NCBI RefSeq assembly: GCF_028621955.1
Contig: NZ_CP117516.1
Location: 3,184,001 to 3,248,000 of the forward strand
DNA: 64,000 bases
Reading direction: 5' to 3'
Origin: Erythrobacter sp. BLCC-B19
GTDB lineage: Bacteria; Pseudomonadota; Alphaproteobacteria; Sphingomonadales; Sphingomonadaceae
The position numbers and the translations under genes were made by a program. The notes under the pieces are model-generated. The model worked only from the letters and a program-made list of their open reading frames with translations, had not been told where the DNA came from and made no database searches. This document shows, one piece after another, positions 37,979 through 47,429 of the stretch (position 1 is its first letter; each line of letters opens with the position of its first letter).

Positions 37979-38433
37979 GGATCGCGCTGGCTGACCTCGA
38001 CGATCCGCAAGTTCATGCGGTTATCGCCTTTCACCAGCGCGCAATGATTGAAGGTTCGCCCCCGGGATTGAGTTTCGCGCTGGATCTCAGCGGCTTGCGC
38101 GCCGCGGGCGTCACCGTGTGGGCAGCCCACGTCGATGGGCAGGCAGCCGCAATCGGCGCGCTCAAGATCCTCGATCAGACCTCAGCCGAACTCAAATCGA
38201 TGCGGACGCTGCCCCAGTTCCTGCGGCAAGGCATCGCGGCGGCGCTGCTGGAGACCATCATCGCCCATGCCCGCGCCGAGGGCATCAGGCGCATCAGCCT
38301 CGAGACCGGCACCGGCCCCGCCTTCGAACCGGCGCTGGCGCTCTATCGCAGGCGCGGGTTTACGAACGGCCCGGCTTTTGCCGATTACGAATTGACCGAC
38401 TTCAACCAGTGCCTGCATCTGACACTGGATTGA
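37975..38433 (+). CDS. GNAT-family N-acetyltransferase
   Basis: 152 residues with the GNAT core. [21 protein letters not shown] covers beta2-beta4. The acetyl-CoA loop [23 protein letters not shown] replaces the usual RGxGx[25 protein letters not shown] follows, and the last strand is [17 protein letters not shown]. The target is unknown. It overlaps aroB by 4 nt and is probably the last gene of the aroK-aroB transcript. Confidence 0.85.
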   Translation: MRIALADLDDPQVHAVIAFHQRAMIEGSPPGLSFALDLSGLRAAGVTVWAAHVDGQAAAIGALKILDQTSAELKSMRTLPQFLRQGIAAALLETIIAHARAEGIRRISLETGTGPAFEPALALYRRRGFTNGPAFADYELTDFNQCLHLTLD

Positions 38434-38443
38434 TCAGACCAGA

Positions 38444-38725
38444 TCAATGCGCCGGGCGGCTCGGCAGCTTGGCGACATTGCTCAGCGGATCGCCTCCGCG
38501 CGCTGCCTTCATCGCCGCTTCTTCCTCCAGCATCTGGTCATGCTCGGCGAACAGGCGTTCGATCTCGGCGCGCCTTTCGAGCAGCATATAGGCGATGCCC
38601 GGCGCGAGGCTCTCGCCCTCGCCGATCTGCCCCAGCAAGGCCGCCAGATCGCTGACGGTCGCATCACGCGCGGTCTTGAAGAAATGGCCCTTGCGATCGA
38701 AGAACCCGGTTCCGGTATGTGCCAT
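38444..38725 (-). CDS. Small conserved-type protein of unknown function
   Basis: 93 residues, soluble, no signal. It begins MAHTGTGFFDRKGHFFKTARDA, then forms an acidic helical region (LLERRAEIERLFAEHDQMLEEEAAM). ATG 38725 follows the strong ribosome site GGGAGGA by 8 nt; a TTG two codons upstream is less likely. Convergent with the GNAT gene, 10 nt apart. I do not recognise the family. Confidence 0.65.
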   Translation of the reverse strand: MAHTGTGFFDRKGHFFKTARDATVSDLAALLGQIGEGESLAPGIAYMLLERRAEIERLFAEHDQMLEEEAAMKAARGGDPLSNVAKLPSRPAH

Positions 38726-39089
38726 GATCAAATCCTCCCACGAGATTCAATCCGCCGCCACGGGGAATACCGCGACTCGGCAAGAACAAAGTCTCTCACG
38801 AACCGCGATGTAGGACAGGGTGACGCCTGATTTTGTGCGGGAAATCACGAGATAGGCGCAAATCTACAACACCTTGCGCAACATCATTTCGCGGCCAAGC
38901 AGCAAACAACCATGTTGACGCACAAACAGGCGATAGCCCTGCGCGCGTCAAGCGTCATGCAAGCACGACTGAGGCAGATACCGCACGACGCGGCCCCACA
39001 TTACCGCGTTAAGCCTTGCGCAAAACCCGCGATGGTGTGTTTTGGACGGCGCAGGGTCGCACTTGCGACCGCAGCAGCGCGGGCAGAGA
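38726..39089. other. Gene-free interval, 364 bp
   Basis: No convincing gene or RNA. The right end has a 6-bp stem GGTCGC-actt-GCGACC (39055-39070) just past the last gene of the 39-51 kb cluster, possibly marking its 3' end. The left end should hold the promoter of the small gene at 38444-38725. A 68-codon plus-strand frame (38912-39118) has no ribosome site and is rejected. Confidence 0.5.
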
Positions 39090-39500
39090 CTAGGGCACCG
39101 CCGACAGCCGCAGGCTGACTGCCTGCCGCACCGAGCGCGCGCCGCGCGTGTCGCCTGCAACCGCGATGCGGAACGGGCCGTCGGCCTCGTCCAGCATCGT
39201 CCCGTTGCAACGGTCGGCCAGCACCACCGGAGCAGCGCCCAGCAGCGGGTCAAGCTCGCCAAGGGTAAAGGCGACGCGGTAACCATCGCGCGCCTCGACC
39301 ACCACCACCGTCACCAGCGCCTCGCCCCGCACATCGCCCCGCGCCGGAGCGCCCAGCCGCGCCAGCACATCGGCGAGCAATGGCCCGGAGCAGACCTGCC
39401 GCTCGCCATGGAAGGTGAGCGTCACTTCGCGTGTAGGCAAGCCCTCGATCAGCGCCGGTTCGATCGGCACTGCCATGTTGAGGGCGAGCGCCTCGAGCAT
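39090..39500 (-). CDS. Molybdopterin-oxidoreductase-like domain protein, lacking the cofactor Cys motif
   Basis: 136 residues resembling the small stand-alone sulfite-oxidase-like (Oxidored_molyb) proteins. VLARLGAPARGDVRGEALVTVVV, ARDGYRVAFTLGELDP, VVLADRCNGTMLDEADGPFRIAVAGDTRGARSVRQAVSLRL fit the C-terminal half of that domain. Most relatives carry a signal peptide and this one does not, unless the start is misplaced. The start codon abuts the stop of the downstream pccA half without a gap. Function unknown. Such domains often lack the molybdenum ligand and may not bind cofactor. Confidence 0.6.
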   Translation of the reverse strand: MLEALALNMAVPIEPALIEGLPTREVTLTFHGERQVCSGPLLADVLARLGAPARGDVRGEALVTVVVVEARDGYRVAFTLGELDPLLGAAPVVLADRCNGTMLDEADGPFRIAVAGDTRGARSVRQAVSLRLSAVP

Positions 39501-40583
39501 CTATTCGAGCTCCAGAATGATCGCATCGACCGCCAGGCTCTCGCCCTCGGCGGCGTTGATCTTGGCGATGACGCCTTCCTTCTCGGCGCGCAGGATGTTC
39601 TCCATCTTCATCGCCTCGACGGTGGCGAGCGGCTGGCCGGGCTGCACGGTCTCGCCCTCGGCGACGTGGAGCTTCACCAGCATCCCCGGCATCGGGCAGA
39701 TCAGCAGGCGCGAGAGATCGGGCGGGACTTTCTCCAGCATCAGCGATTCGTGCCGCGCCAGCCGCTGCGGGATCACCAGCGCGGTATGCTGCGCGCCGCG
39801 GGTGGTCACCTTCCACTGGTTGCCCTGCCGCTCGACGATCAGGCCAAGCTTGAGGCCCGCGCCGTCGGTGGCTTCGGCCTGGGTCATGCCGGGGCGCCAG
39901 TTGCAGGTGCCCTCGACCTTGACGCCGTCGACCATCGCATGGCCATCGCCGAGGGTCACGTGGAAGCGCTCGTCGCCAAGCTTCACCAGCCATTCGGTGG
40001 TGACACGGATCACCCCCTCGCGCCCGTCGTCCCCGTCAAGCTGGCCGGAAATGCGGCGATTGCGCGATTGCAGGGTGAATTCATTGCCCGCGCAGACCGC
40101 TGCGAGCAGCCGCTTCACTTCCTCCGAAGTCGCCGCTCCATGGAAGCCATCGGGATATTCCTCGGCGATGAAGCCCGTCGTCAGCTCGCCCGAACGGAAG
40201 CGCGGGTGCTGCATGATCGCGCTGAGGAAATCGACGTTGTGGCCGAGCCCCTTGATGCGGAAATTGTCGAGCGCCTCGATCTGCAAGTCCGCCGCCTCGT
40301 CGCGGGTCGGGGCCCAGGTGATGAGCTTGGCAATCATCGGGTCGTAGAAGCGCGAAACCTCGCCGCCTTCGTAGACGCCGTCATCGACGCGCACCGAGCC
40401 AGTCCCGCGCGCCACGCCGCGCCGGGCCTTGCCCGCGACCGTCTCGTCCTCCTGCCAACCGGGGAGCGGCGGCTGGTAATGCACCAGTCGCCCCGTGGAG
40501 GGCAGGAAGCCGCGATAGGGGTCTTCGGCATAGACGCGGTTCTCGATCGCCCAGCCGTCGATGCCGATATCGTCCTGCGTCAT
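39501..40583 (-). CDS. pccA: Propionyl-CoA carboxylase alpha, C-terminal half (split gene)
   Basis: 360 residues starting exactly where biotin carboxylase enters its C-terminal domain ([12 protein letters not shown] at 11-22). The BT/linker region and a biotin carboxyl carrier domain follow, with the biotinyl-lysine Lys326 in VEAMKMEN. In intact PccA these residues continue directly from the preceding frame after GEKLP. Here an apparent -1 nt event produces a stop and a new ATG in ATGA overlap (40580-40583). All motifs are intact, so it could still be made as a separate polypeptide. Otherwise the gene is broken or the sequence has an error. Confidence 0.85.
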   Translation of the reverse strand: MTQDDIGIDGWAIENRVYAEDPYRGFLPSTGRLVHYQPPLPGWQEDETVAGKARRGVARGTGSVRVDDGVYEGGEVSRFYDPMIAKLITWAPTRDEAADLQIEALDNFRIKGLGHNVDFLSAIMQHPRFRSGELTTGFIAEEYPDGFHGAATSEEVKRLLAAVCAGNEFTLQSRNRRISGQLDGDDGREGVIRVTTEWLVKLGDERFHVTLGDGHAMVDGVKVEGTCNWRPGMTQAEATDGAGLKLGLIVERQGNQWKVTTRGAQHTALVIPQRLARHESLMLEKVPPDLSRLLICPMPGMLVKLHVAEGETVQPGQPLATVEAMKMENILRAEKEGVIAKINAAEGESLAVDAIILELE

Positions 40584-41560
40584 GGCAGCTTCTCGCCCGC
40601 CGCCACGCGGATCATCTGTTCGACCAGATCAATGCCGGTGATCGCTTCGGTAACGGGGTGCTCCACCTGAAGCCGGGTGTTCATTTCGAGGAAGTAGAAG
40701 CTCTCCCCCGTCGGGTCCGCGCCGGAGACGATCAACTCCACCGTGCCCGCCGAATAATACCCCACCGCGCGCGCCAGAGCGACGCATTGTTCGCCCATCG
40801 CCTTGCGCATCTTGGGCGTGACGAAAGGCGACGGCGCTTCTTCGACCACCTTCTGGTGGCGGCGCTGGATCGAGCATTCGCGCTCGTTCAGGTAAAGGAT
40901 GTTGCCGTGCTGATCGCCGAGGATCTGGATCTCGATGTGGCGCGGGTTCAGGATGAACTTCTCGATGAAAACGCGGTCATCGCCGAAAGAGTTGAGGCCT
41001 TCGCGCTTCACGCTTTCGAAGCCCTCGCGCACGTCGGCTTCATTGTAGGCAAGGCGCATCCCCTTGCCCCCGCCGCCGGCGCTGGCCTTCATCATCACCG
41101 GATAGCCGATCTCGTTGGAGATCCGCACCGCGTGCTCGGTATCCTCGATCTCGCCGACAAAGCCGGGGACGACATTGACGCCCGCTTCCTTGGCCAGCTT
41201 CTTGGACTCGATCTTGTCCCCCATCGCCGCAATCGCGCCCACCGGCGGGCCGATGAAGGCGATGCCTTCCTTGGCCAGCGCCTCGGCAAACGAGGTGCGC
41301 TCGGAAAGGAAACCGTAGCCGGGGTGGACGGCCTCGGCCCCGGTCTGCTTGCAGGCGGCGATGATCTTTTCGGCGATCAGATAGCTCTCGGCGGCAGGCG
41401 ACGGCCCGATATGCACTGCCTCGTCAGCCATCGCCACAAAGGGCGCGCGCGCGTCAGCGTCGGAATAGACCGCGACGGTCTTGATCCCCATCTTGCGCGC
41501 GGTGGTGATAACCCGGCAGGCGATCTCGCCGCGGTTGGCAATCAGGATTTTCGAGAACAA
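40580..41560 (-). CDS. pccA: Propionyl-CoA carboxylase alpha, N-terminal half (split gene)
   Basis: 326 residues: biotin carboxylase N-terminal domain ([16 protein letters not shown]) and ATP-grasp domain with [53 protein letters not shown] and the catalytic [14 protein letters not shown]. It stops after [14 protein letters not shown], in the middle of the biotin carboxylase fold, where homologues read on. The next frame carries the missing part. Together 326 plus 360 residues match a full PccA of about 670-685. It makes carboxybiotin for PccB. Confidence 0.88.
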   Translation of the reverse strand: MFSKILIANRGEIACRVITTARKMGIKTVAVYSDADARAPFVAMADEAVHIGPSPAAESYLIAEKIIAACKQTGAEAVHPGYGFLSERTSFAEALAKEGIAFIGPPVGAIAAMGDKIESKKLAKEAGVNVVPGFVGEIEDTEHAVRISNEIGYPVMMKASAGGGGKGMRLAYNEADVREGFESVKREGLNSFGDDRVFIEKFILNPRHIEIQILGDQHGNILYLNERECSIQRRHQKVVEEAPSPFVTPKMRKAMGEQCVALARAVGYYSAGTVELIVSGADPTGESFYFLEMNTRLQVEHPVTEAITGIDLVEQMIRVAAGEKLP

Positions 41561-41648
41561 GGGTTGGGCCTCTCTTGCAAGCGGTGCCGTTACGGCTGAG
41601 GGCTATGCCGAGGGATCGCTTGACAGGCAAGCTAGCGGATTTGCGGCG

Positions 41649-42098
41649 TCAGCCGAGCGTTTCGGCAAGATCGCGCAATTCCTGCGTGCGCTGGCGGGTG
41701 AGCGTTGCAAGGCAGCCCGAGAGGATCATCGGCTGGGCTGACCCGCCAAGGAACGCATATCCTTCCAGCCGGCACTGGGCGTCGCGGTAAGCGAGCCAGG
41801 CGCGCTGCGCTTCCAGCAAGGTCTGGAAGTGACCCGTGTATGCCTTGCGCGCCGCCGCATCTTCGCTTGGGGTTTCAGGGTTGAGCGGGCCGAAATCGGT
41901 GGTCATGCCAGCATCGCGCGCCTTCATCAGGGACGCGGTGATTGTCCACTGCGCGTCCAGTTCCGCGTCGGCGGCTGCGAAATCCTGCGCGGCGCACCAG
42001 TTCATCTCCTGTTGCACCACCGGCTCATCGCAATTCCAGCCGGGCACGGGCGGCTGCGCTGCCTGCATCAGCAGCGCGAGGAGGAACGCGGGCGTCAT
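41649..42098 (-). CDS. LprI-like (DUF1311) secreted protein
   Basis: 149 residues with a short signal peptide (MTPAFLLALLMQAAQ). A small Cys-containing domain follows, in which NCDEPVVQQEMNWCAAQDFAAADAELDAQW, LLEAQRAWLAYRDAQCRLE and ILSGCLATLTRQRTQEL match the LprI/DUF1311 pattern of four cysteines and the AWxxYRDxxC motif. Some LprI proteins inhibit lysozyme. The gene starts in ATGA overlap with the DUF3445 gene, so these two are coupled. Confidence 0.85.
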   Translation of the reverse strand: MTPAFLLALLMQAAQPPVPGWNCDEPVVQQEMNWCAAQDFAAADAELDAQWTITASLMKARDAGMTTDFGPLNPETPSEDAAARKAYTGHFQTLLEAQRAWLAYRDAQCRLEGYAFLGGSAQPMILSGCLATLTRQRTQELRDLAETLG

Positions 42099-42886
42099 GC
42101 GGCGTGTCCTTCGGCATAGGCAATCAGGCTCGCCGCATAGGCCGGTGCGCCGCGCCGATCGCCCTCGCCGCTCACCAGCGTCTGCACCGCCTTGCCGAGC
42201 ATGGCGATATTGGCGGGGGAGAGGTTGCCCAAGGCTTCGACATAGATCCCGATGCCGAACAGGATCGCCCCCGTCTCAGGCAGGCGGCGCAGGGTCTGGC
42301 GTTCGGAGCGCACGAACAGCGTCTCGCCCGCATTCTCCGGCGTGACATGGGCGAAGGCCTCGGCAGGCGGACGGTCGGGGAGCCAGCGGCGCTCTCCCGT
42401 CGCAGCGATGAACCAGTTGCAGCGCCCATAGATCGGGCCGGGCCGCAGGGTTTCCATGAAGCGGTCGACCCCGGTGGCGAGCTGCTCCTCATAGCCCGCA
42501 ATCGGCGCATGGAGCGCGCGCAAGGGCAGGCCGATCTTCTGCGCCGGATGCCAATCCGAGGGCCATGCGACCGCCGCGCCGATCAGGCGATAGACCTCCT
42601 CACCCTCGCGCTTGGTCAGCAGGCACAGGTCTTCATGGCAAGCCAGCGCTGCCTCGGGGAGCGCGCCCTCGACACCCAGCATCGCGGCGAGTTCGCGGCC
42701 CGGTGCGTCGACATCGGGGGTGAGCTGCACGCCTTGCGGCCACGCGGCAAAGCCCGCGGCCCGCGCGGCACAATCGGGCTGCGGCTGGAGCCACTGGTGC
42801 TCCTCCAGCTTCACCAGCCCCATCCGCAGCTGTCCGCCGCCGCGCGCCTTGGGGAGCAAGCTATCGACCGAAAAGCCGAGGGTCAT
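42095..42886 (-). CDS. DUF3445 protein (heme-dependent oxidative N-demethylase-like)
   Basis: 263 residues from ATG 42886, which overlaps the esterase stop as ATGA. A long upstream frame inside the esterase gene is ignored. Features of DUF3445 are DLCLLTKREGEEVYRLIGAAVAWPSDWHPAQKIGLPLRALHAPI, then GPIYGRCNWF, LFVRSERQTLRRLPETGAILFGI and IYVEALGNL. Characterised relatives are heme enzymes that oxidatively remove N-methyl groups. The substrate here is unknown. Confidence 0.82.
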   Translation of the reverse strand: MTLGFSVDSLLPKARGGGQLRMGLVKLEEHQWLQPQPDCAARAAGFAAWPQGVQLTPDVDAPGRELAAMLGVEGALPEAALACHEDLCLLTKREGEEVYRLIGAAVAWPSDWHPAQKIGLPLRALHAPIAGYEEQLATGVDRFMETLRPGPIYGRCNWFIAATGERRWLPDRPPAEAFAHVTPENAGETLFVRSERQTLRRLPETGAILFGIGIYVEALGNLSPANIAMLGKAVQTLVSGEGDRRGAPAYAASLIAYAEGHAA

Positions 42887-43722
42887 TCGGCCCCTCCCCG
42901 CCGCTCGCAGCGCAGGGTGAAGCCGTATTCGTCGAGGTAATCGACGCCCGTCGGCAGCAGATATTGCAGCGCCTCGGGCAGGAGGCCGTGCAAGCTGGTG
43001 GCGTGGCGCAGCTCCTTGCGGCGGTCGGAGAAGCAGTAGGGCTGCGCGGGCGGCAGGCCGGTGAGCAGCCGCATCATCCCGCTTTCGGTCGCCCCGCCCT
43101 CGTCGGCGAGGCTGAGATAGATCGGGGGGCGACTGGCCTCGCCCGCCACGAGCCGGCTCAAGGCCTCGCCATCCCATTGCAGGCTGGGGCTGATCGCGGC
43201 GTAACCGGTGAACAGGCCGGGCGCAGTCGCCCAGGTCTCGACCACGAAATGCCCCGCCGCGCTCTCGCCGACGAGGAAGGCCGTGCCATCGTGGCGATAG
43301 CGCGCTTCAATCATCGGCTTGACGGTTCCGGCGATCCACGCGCGGAATTGTGCAGCCTCGCCGGCCGTGGGCCAGCGCGCCTGTTCGGCGGCATCGCGGG
43401 TGGGCGGGAGCAGTTCGCGCTGGCGGTTCTTCGTCTCGATGCCGACGAGGATCGCATTCTGGCTGCGCCCCCAGATGGTGTTCCAGCGTTGCAGCCCCGC
43501 GCCCATCAGCAAGTCCTGCGCCGCGCCGCCATCGAGCAGGTAGACGACCGGCCAGCGCTTGTCCGGCTCCTCGGCGTAACCGAGCGGTAGGACGATGTTG
43601 ACCGCGCGCGCCTCGCCCAGCGCCTCTAGCGTCACCGTCTCGCCGATGGTGAGCGGCTGGGGGGTTGGCTCCGACGCAGGTGCCGCCGCTGCCAGCGCGG
43701 CTGCGGCGAGCAGGCCGATCAT
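42883..43722 (-). CDS. Secreted alpha/beta-hydrolase esterase
   Basis: 279 residues with a signal peptide ([15 protein letters not shown]). It resembles the enterochelin-esterase/esterase D group: [17 protein letters not shown], nucleophile serine in [10 protein letters not shown], and a probable catalytic histidine in [15 protein letters not shown]. It acts in the periplasm or outside the cell on an unidentified ester. It overlaps bioB at its start and DUF3445 at its end by 4 nt each. Because it is exported it is unlikely to be the cytoplasmic pimeloyl esterase BioH. Confidence 0.8.
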   Translation of the reverse strand: MIGLLAAAALAAAAPASEPTPQPLTIGETVTLEALGEARAVNIVLPLGYAEEPDKRWPVVYLLDGGAAQDLLMGAGLQRWNTIWGRSQNAILVGIETKNRQRELLPPTRDAAEQARWPTAGEAAQFRAWIAGTVKPMIEARYRHDGTAFLVGESAAGHFVVETWATAPGLFTGYAAISPSLQWDGEALSRLVAGEASRPPIYLSLADEGGATESGMMRLLTGLPPAQPYCFSDRRKELRHATSLHGLLPEALQYLLPTGVDYLDEYGFTLRCERRGGAE

Positions 43723-44729
43723 TCAGCCGCCACCGTGCTCTTGCAGGCCCGCGCAGGCTCCTCGCCCTTCAGCGCGGTCAGGCCGAGCTTGGCAAACAGC
43801 GCGCCGTCCTTGTCGTCGCCCGCATTGGGCGCGGTGAGCAGCTTGTCGCCGGTGAAGATCGAGTTGGCACCGGCAAGGAAGCACAGCGCCTGCGTCGCCT
43901 CGGACATGGACTCGCGCCCCGCCGACAGCCGCACCATCGAGCGCGGCATGGTGATGCGCGCGACCGCAACGGTGCGGACGAACTCGATATCGTCGATCTT
44001 GGCGAGCGGGGTATCGGCCAGCATATTGCCCAGCACCGTGCCCTTCACCGGCACCAGCGCATTGACCGGCACGCTCTCGGGGTGCTGCGGCAGGGTCGCG
44101 AGGGTGTGGACGAAGCCCACCCGGTCCTCGCGCGTCTCGCCCATGCCGACGATCCCGCCGGAGCAGACGTTGATCCCCGCCTTGCGGACATGGTCCAGCG
44201 TATCGAGGCGGCACTGGAAATCGCGCGTGCTGATCACCCGCTCGTAATATTCCGGCGAGCTGTCGATATTGTGGTTGTAGTAATTGAGCCCCGCCTCGGC
44301 GAGCATGTCTGCCTGATGCGGTTCGAGCATCCCCAGCGTCATGCAGGTCTCGAGGCCCATCGCGGAGACGCCCTTCACGATCTCGACAATCGCGGGCATG
44401 TCGCGGTCCTTGGGATTGCGCCACGCCGCGCCCATGCAGAACCGCTGCGAGCCTGCATCCTTCGCCTGCGCCGCGCGCTGAAGCACGGCCTGCACGTCCA
44501 TCAGCTTGGTGGCTTCCACGCCGCTGTCAGCATGGACCGACTGCGAGCAATAACCGCAATCCTCGGGGCAGCCGCCGGTCTTGATGGAGAGCAGGGTGCA
44601 AAGCTGGACTTCGGTCGCGGGGTGATAGTCGCGGTGGACGCTGGCGGCCTGAAACAGCAGCTCGGTGAACGGCAGGTCGAAGAGGGCCGCGATCTCAGCG
44701 CGGGTCCAGTCGGTGCGGGGGTGGGTCAA
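43719..44729 (-). CDS. bioB: Biotin synthase
   Basis: 336 residues. A radical SAM enzyme inserting sulfur into dethiobiotin. The [4Fe-4S] motif is CPEDCGYC (Cys54, 58, 61). Further hallmarks are [56 protein letters not shown] and the Arg/Asn residues for the second cluster ([16 protein letters not shown]). It is a lone biotin gene, placed inside the cluster for the biotin enzyme propionyl-CoA carboxylase. The stop overlaps the esterase start. Confidence 0.96.
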   Translation of the reverse strand: MTHPRTDWTRAEIAALFDLPFTELLFQAASVHRDYHPATEVQLCTLLSIKTGGCPEDCGYCSQSVHADSGVEATKLMDVQAVLQRAAQAKDAGSQRFCMGAAWRNPKDRDMPAIVEIVKGVSAMGLETCMTLGMLEPHQADMLAEAGLNYYNHNIDSSPEYYERVISTRDFQCRLDTLDHVRKAGINVCSGGIVGMGETREDRVGFVHTLATLPQHPESVPVNALVPVKGTVLGNMLADTPLAKIDDIEFVRTVAVARITMPRSMVRLSAGRESMSEATQALCFLAGANSIFTGDKLLTAPNAGDDKDGALFAKLGLTALKGEEPARACKSTVAAE

Positions 44730-44749
44730 ACCTTCAAACTCCGTAAGGG

Positions 44750-45070
44750 CTAGATGTTTATCTTCACGCTATTGTTGACCTTGTCCAACCACATCACCCT
44801 TTCACGGCCAGCTTTGGTCGCCGTCCATTCGTCGCGCACCGATCGCTCCGCATAGCCCTTCTTGACGAGGCTATTCATCGCCGTTCTTACTCGGTTATTC
44901 CAATGAGGTTCTGCTTGATTGGGCATTCTCATGTTGCGAGTGGCCCGCGCGAGACCAAACTGCTCCGCCAACGCCCTATATGCCTCAGCTGCCGAACGTG
45001 GCTGTCCAACTTGGACAAGGTAGCGGAGCAAAATACTCGCGACTGCATGGGTATCTGGAAGCTCGTCCAT
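44750..45070 (-). CDS. Stand-alone winged-helix protein, Mrr N-terminal-domain-like
   Basis: 106 residues, soluble. [41 protein letters not shown] forms the first helices, and [35 protein letters not shown] the recognition helix and wing. This is the layout of the DNA-binding N-terminal domain of Mrr-type restriction enzymes, but no nuclease domain follows. ATG 45070 has an AAGGAGG site. Longer frames run into a dispersed repeat and are spurious. It may be a small DNA-binding regulator upstream of bioB (20-nt gap). Confidence 0.65.
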   Translation of the reverse strand: MDELPDTHAVASILLRYLVQVGQPRSAAEAYRALAEQFGLARATRNMRMPNQAEPHWNNRVRTAMNSLVKKGYAERSVRDEWTATKAGRERVMWLDKVNNSVKINI

Positions 45071-45084
45071 GCCAGTATCCTCCT

Positions 45085-45172
45085 TCGTCATTGCGAGGAG
45101 CCGAAGGCGACGCGGCAATCCAGAGCGTTTCGCGCAGCGCTCTGGATTGCTTCGCTTTGCTCGCAATGACGA
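45085..45172. repeat. Dispersed palindromic repeat, CGTCATTGCGAG type
   Basis: Ends are inverted TCGTCATTGCGAG / CTCGCAATGACGA. Inside there is a second pairing, AATCCAGAGCG / CGCTCTGGATT. Fills the gap between mcm and the winged-helix gene. A related copy is at 51799-51921. The element type is widespread in alphaproteobacterial intergenic DNA. Confidence 0.85.
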
Positions 45173-45183
45173 GGGAGTAGCCC

Positions 45184-47337
45184 CTACTCCGCCGCCTCGT
45201 CCAGCCCTTCGCCGAGCGGCGGCATATTGTGGCCGAGCAGCACCAGAATATCCGCCGCGCATTCCACCACGTTCGAGCCGGGGCCGTAGATGCCCTGCAC
45301 GCCTGCCTCGCGCAGGAAGTCGTAGTCCTGCGGGGGGATCACGCCGCCTGCGGTGACCTTGATGTCGCCGCGACCGGCTTCGCGCAGGAGGCGGATCAGT
45401 TCGGGGATCAGGGTCTTGTGACCCGCCGCAAGGCTCGACGCGCCGACCACGTCGACATTGTGTTCGAGCGCCATCGCGGCCGATTCTTGCGGGGTCTGGA
45501 ACAGCGGGCCGGAGATCACCTCGAAGCCCATGTCGCCGAAGGCGCTCGCGATCACGTTCGCGCCGCGATCGTGGCCGTCCTGGCCCATCTTGGCGATCAT
45601 GATGCGGGGCTTGCGGCCCAGGCGGCGGCCAACGGCCTCGACGCCATCGGTCACCTGCGCCCAGCGGCGGTCGAATTCGTAGGCGCTCTTGTAGACGCCC
45701 GTGACCGGTGCGGGGGTGGCATCGTGGCGGCCAAACACCTCTTCCATCGCCGAGGAAATTTCACCCAGCGTCGCATCGTGGCGCGCAGCTTCCACCGCGA
45801 GCGCCAGCAGGTTCGCGCCTGACTTGCAGCCCTCGGTCAGCGCCGCCAGCGCCGCGCGGCAGGCGGCCTCGTCGCGGCCTTCGCGCACCTTGGCGAGGCG
45901 GGCGATCTGGCCTGCGCGGACCTTCTGGTTGTCGACCTCCAGCGTTTCGAGCGCGTCCTCGCTCTCCTTACGGTACTTGTTGACGCCGACGATCACCGTC
46001 TCGGCTTTATCAACCTTGGTCTGCTTTTCCGCCGCGGCGCGCTCAATCGCGGCCTTGGGCGCGCCGGTGGCGACGAAGGCGGTCATGCCGCCCGCCGCGT
46101 CGACCTGCTCGATCAGCTTCCACGCTTCATCGACGAGGGTAGAGGTCAGCGCCTCGATATAATGCGAGCCGCCGAGCGGATCGACGACGCTCGTGATCCC
46201 GCTTTCCTCCTGCAACACCAACTGGGTGTTACGGGCGATGCGGGCGCTGAAATCGGTGGGGAGCGCAATCGCCTCGTCCAGCGCATTGGTATGGAGCGAC
46301 TGGGTGCCGCCCAGCACCGCCGCCATCGCTTCGACCGTGGTGCGGATGACGTTGTTGTAGGGGTCCTGCTCCTGCAAGCTCACGCCGCTCGTCTGGCAGT
46401 GGGTGCGCAGCATCTTGGAGCGCTCGTCCTTCGCGCCCAGCCCGTCCATCACCCGCCACCACAAGGTGCGCGCGGCGCGCAGCTTGGCGATCTCCATGAA
46501 GAAGTTCATGCCGATGCCGAAGAAGAAGCTCAGGCGGCCCGCGAAAGCGTCGATATCGAGGCCCGCTGCCATCGCGCGGGTGGCGTATTCCTTGCCGTCC
46601 GCGATGGTGAAGGCGAGCTCCTGCACCGCCGTCGCCCCGGCCTCGTGCATGTGGTAGCCAGAGATCGAAATGCTGTTGAATTTCGGCATGTTGGCCGAAG
46701 TGTAAGCGATGATGTCCGAGATGATCCGCATCGAGGGTTCGGGCGGGTAGATATAGGTGTTGCGGACCATGAACTCCTTGAGGATGTCGTTCTGGATCGT
46801 CCCGTCGAGCTTCTCCTGCGACACGCCCTGACGCTCGGCGGCGACGATGAAGAAGGCCAGCACCGGGATCACCGCGCCGTTCATCGTCATGGACACTGAC
46901 ATCGAGTCCAAGGGGATCTGGTCGAACAGGATCTCCATGTCCGCGACCGTATCGATCGCCACCCCCGCCTTGCCGACATCGCCGACGACGCGCGGGTGAT
47001 CGCTGTCATAGCCGCGGTGGGTGGCGAGATCGAAGGCGACCGACAGCCCCTTCTGCCCCATCGCGAGGTTGCGGCGGTAGAAGGCGTTCGATTCCTCTGC
47101 GGTCGAAAAGCCCGCATATTGGCGGATGGTCCACGGGCGGCCCGCATACATCGAGGCCTTCACCCCGCGCGTGAAGGGCGCAAAGCCGGGCAAGCCGGGA
47201 TCGAAGCCCGCGTGATCTTCCGCCGTGTAGAGCGGCTTGATCGCGAAGCCCTCGGGCGTGTGCCAGGTGAGGTCGCGGCCCTTCACTTCTTTGGCGGCGA
47301 GGGCGTTCCAGTCGGAGAGGGTGGGTTTGTCGGTCAT
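45184..47337 (-). CDS. Methylmalonyl-CoA mutase
   Basis: 717 residues. Adenosylcobalamin enzyme converting (R)-methylmalonyl-CoA to succinyl-CoA. The catalytic barrel has [44 protein letters not shown] and [15 protein letters not shown]. The C-terminal B12 domain carries the DxHxxG motif in [10 protein letters not shown], with Ser and GG contacts further on ([20 protein letters not shown]). This single-chain form is like the large subunit of heterodimers. It closes the PCC-epimerase-mutase route encoded in the same cluster. Confidence 0.97.
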   Translation of the reverse strand: MTDKPTLSDWNALAAKEVKGRDLTWHTPEGFAIKPLYTAEDHAGFDPGLPGFAPFTRGVKASMYAGRPWTIRQYAGFSTAEESNAFYRRNLAMGQKGLSVAFDLATHRGYDSDHPRVVGDVGKAGVAIDTVADMEILFDQIPLDSMSVSMTMNGAVIPVLAFFIVAAERQGVSQEKLDGTIQNDILKEFMVRNTYIYPPEPSMRIISDIIAYTSANMPKFNSISISGYHMHEAGATAVQELAFTIADGKEYATRAMAAGLDIDAFAGRLSFFFGIGMNFFMEIAKLRAARTLWWRVMDGLGAKDERSKMLRTHCQTSGVSLQEQDPYNNVIRTTVEAMAAVLGGTQSLHTNALDEAIALPTDFSARIARNTQLVLQEESGITSVVDPLGGSHYIEALTSTLVDEAWKLIEQVDAAGGMTAFVATGAPKAAIERAAAEKQTKVDKAETVIVGVNKYRKESEDALETLEVDNQKVRAGQIARLAKVREGRDEAACRAALAALTEGCKSGANLLALAVEAARHDATLGEISSAMEEVFGRHDATPAPVTGVYKSAYEFDRRWAQVTDGVEAVGRRLGRKPRIMIAKMGQDGHDRGANVIASAFGDMGFEVISGPLFQTPQESAAMALEHNVDVVGASSLAAGHKTLIPELIRLLREAGRGDIKVTAGGVIPPQDYDFLREAGVQGIYGPGSNVVECAADILVLLGHNMPPLGEGLDEAAE

Positions 47338-47356
47338 GTCTCTTCCAAAGCAAATT

Positions 47357-47423
47357 CGTCATGCCAGCGGAAGCTGGCATCTCTTGCCGCCCTAGGCCCC
47401 AGCTTTCGCTGGGGTGACGAAGG
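47357..47423. repeat. Dispersed palindromic repeat, TTCGTCATGCCAGC type
   Basis: Inverted ends TTCGTCA / TGACGAA enclose two hairpins, CCAGC-ggaa-GCTGG and CCCCAGC-tttc-GCTGGGG. Fills the gap between the enoyl-CoA hydratase homologue and mcm. Confidence 0.85.
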
Positions 47424-47429
47424 GAGAGA

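Noticed and set aside
38912..39118. 68-codon plus-strand frame in the gap before the 39-51 kb cluster
   Set aside because: No ribosome site, Ala/Arg-rich composition and no resemblance to a protein; extends into the end of the molybdopterin-like gene.
42883..43722. Esterase after bioB as BioH
   Set aside because: It carries a signal peptide and resembles enterochelin-type esterases, whereas BioH acts in the cytoplasm.
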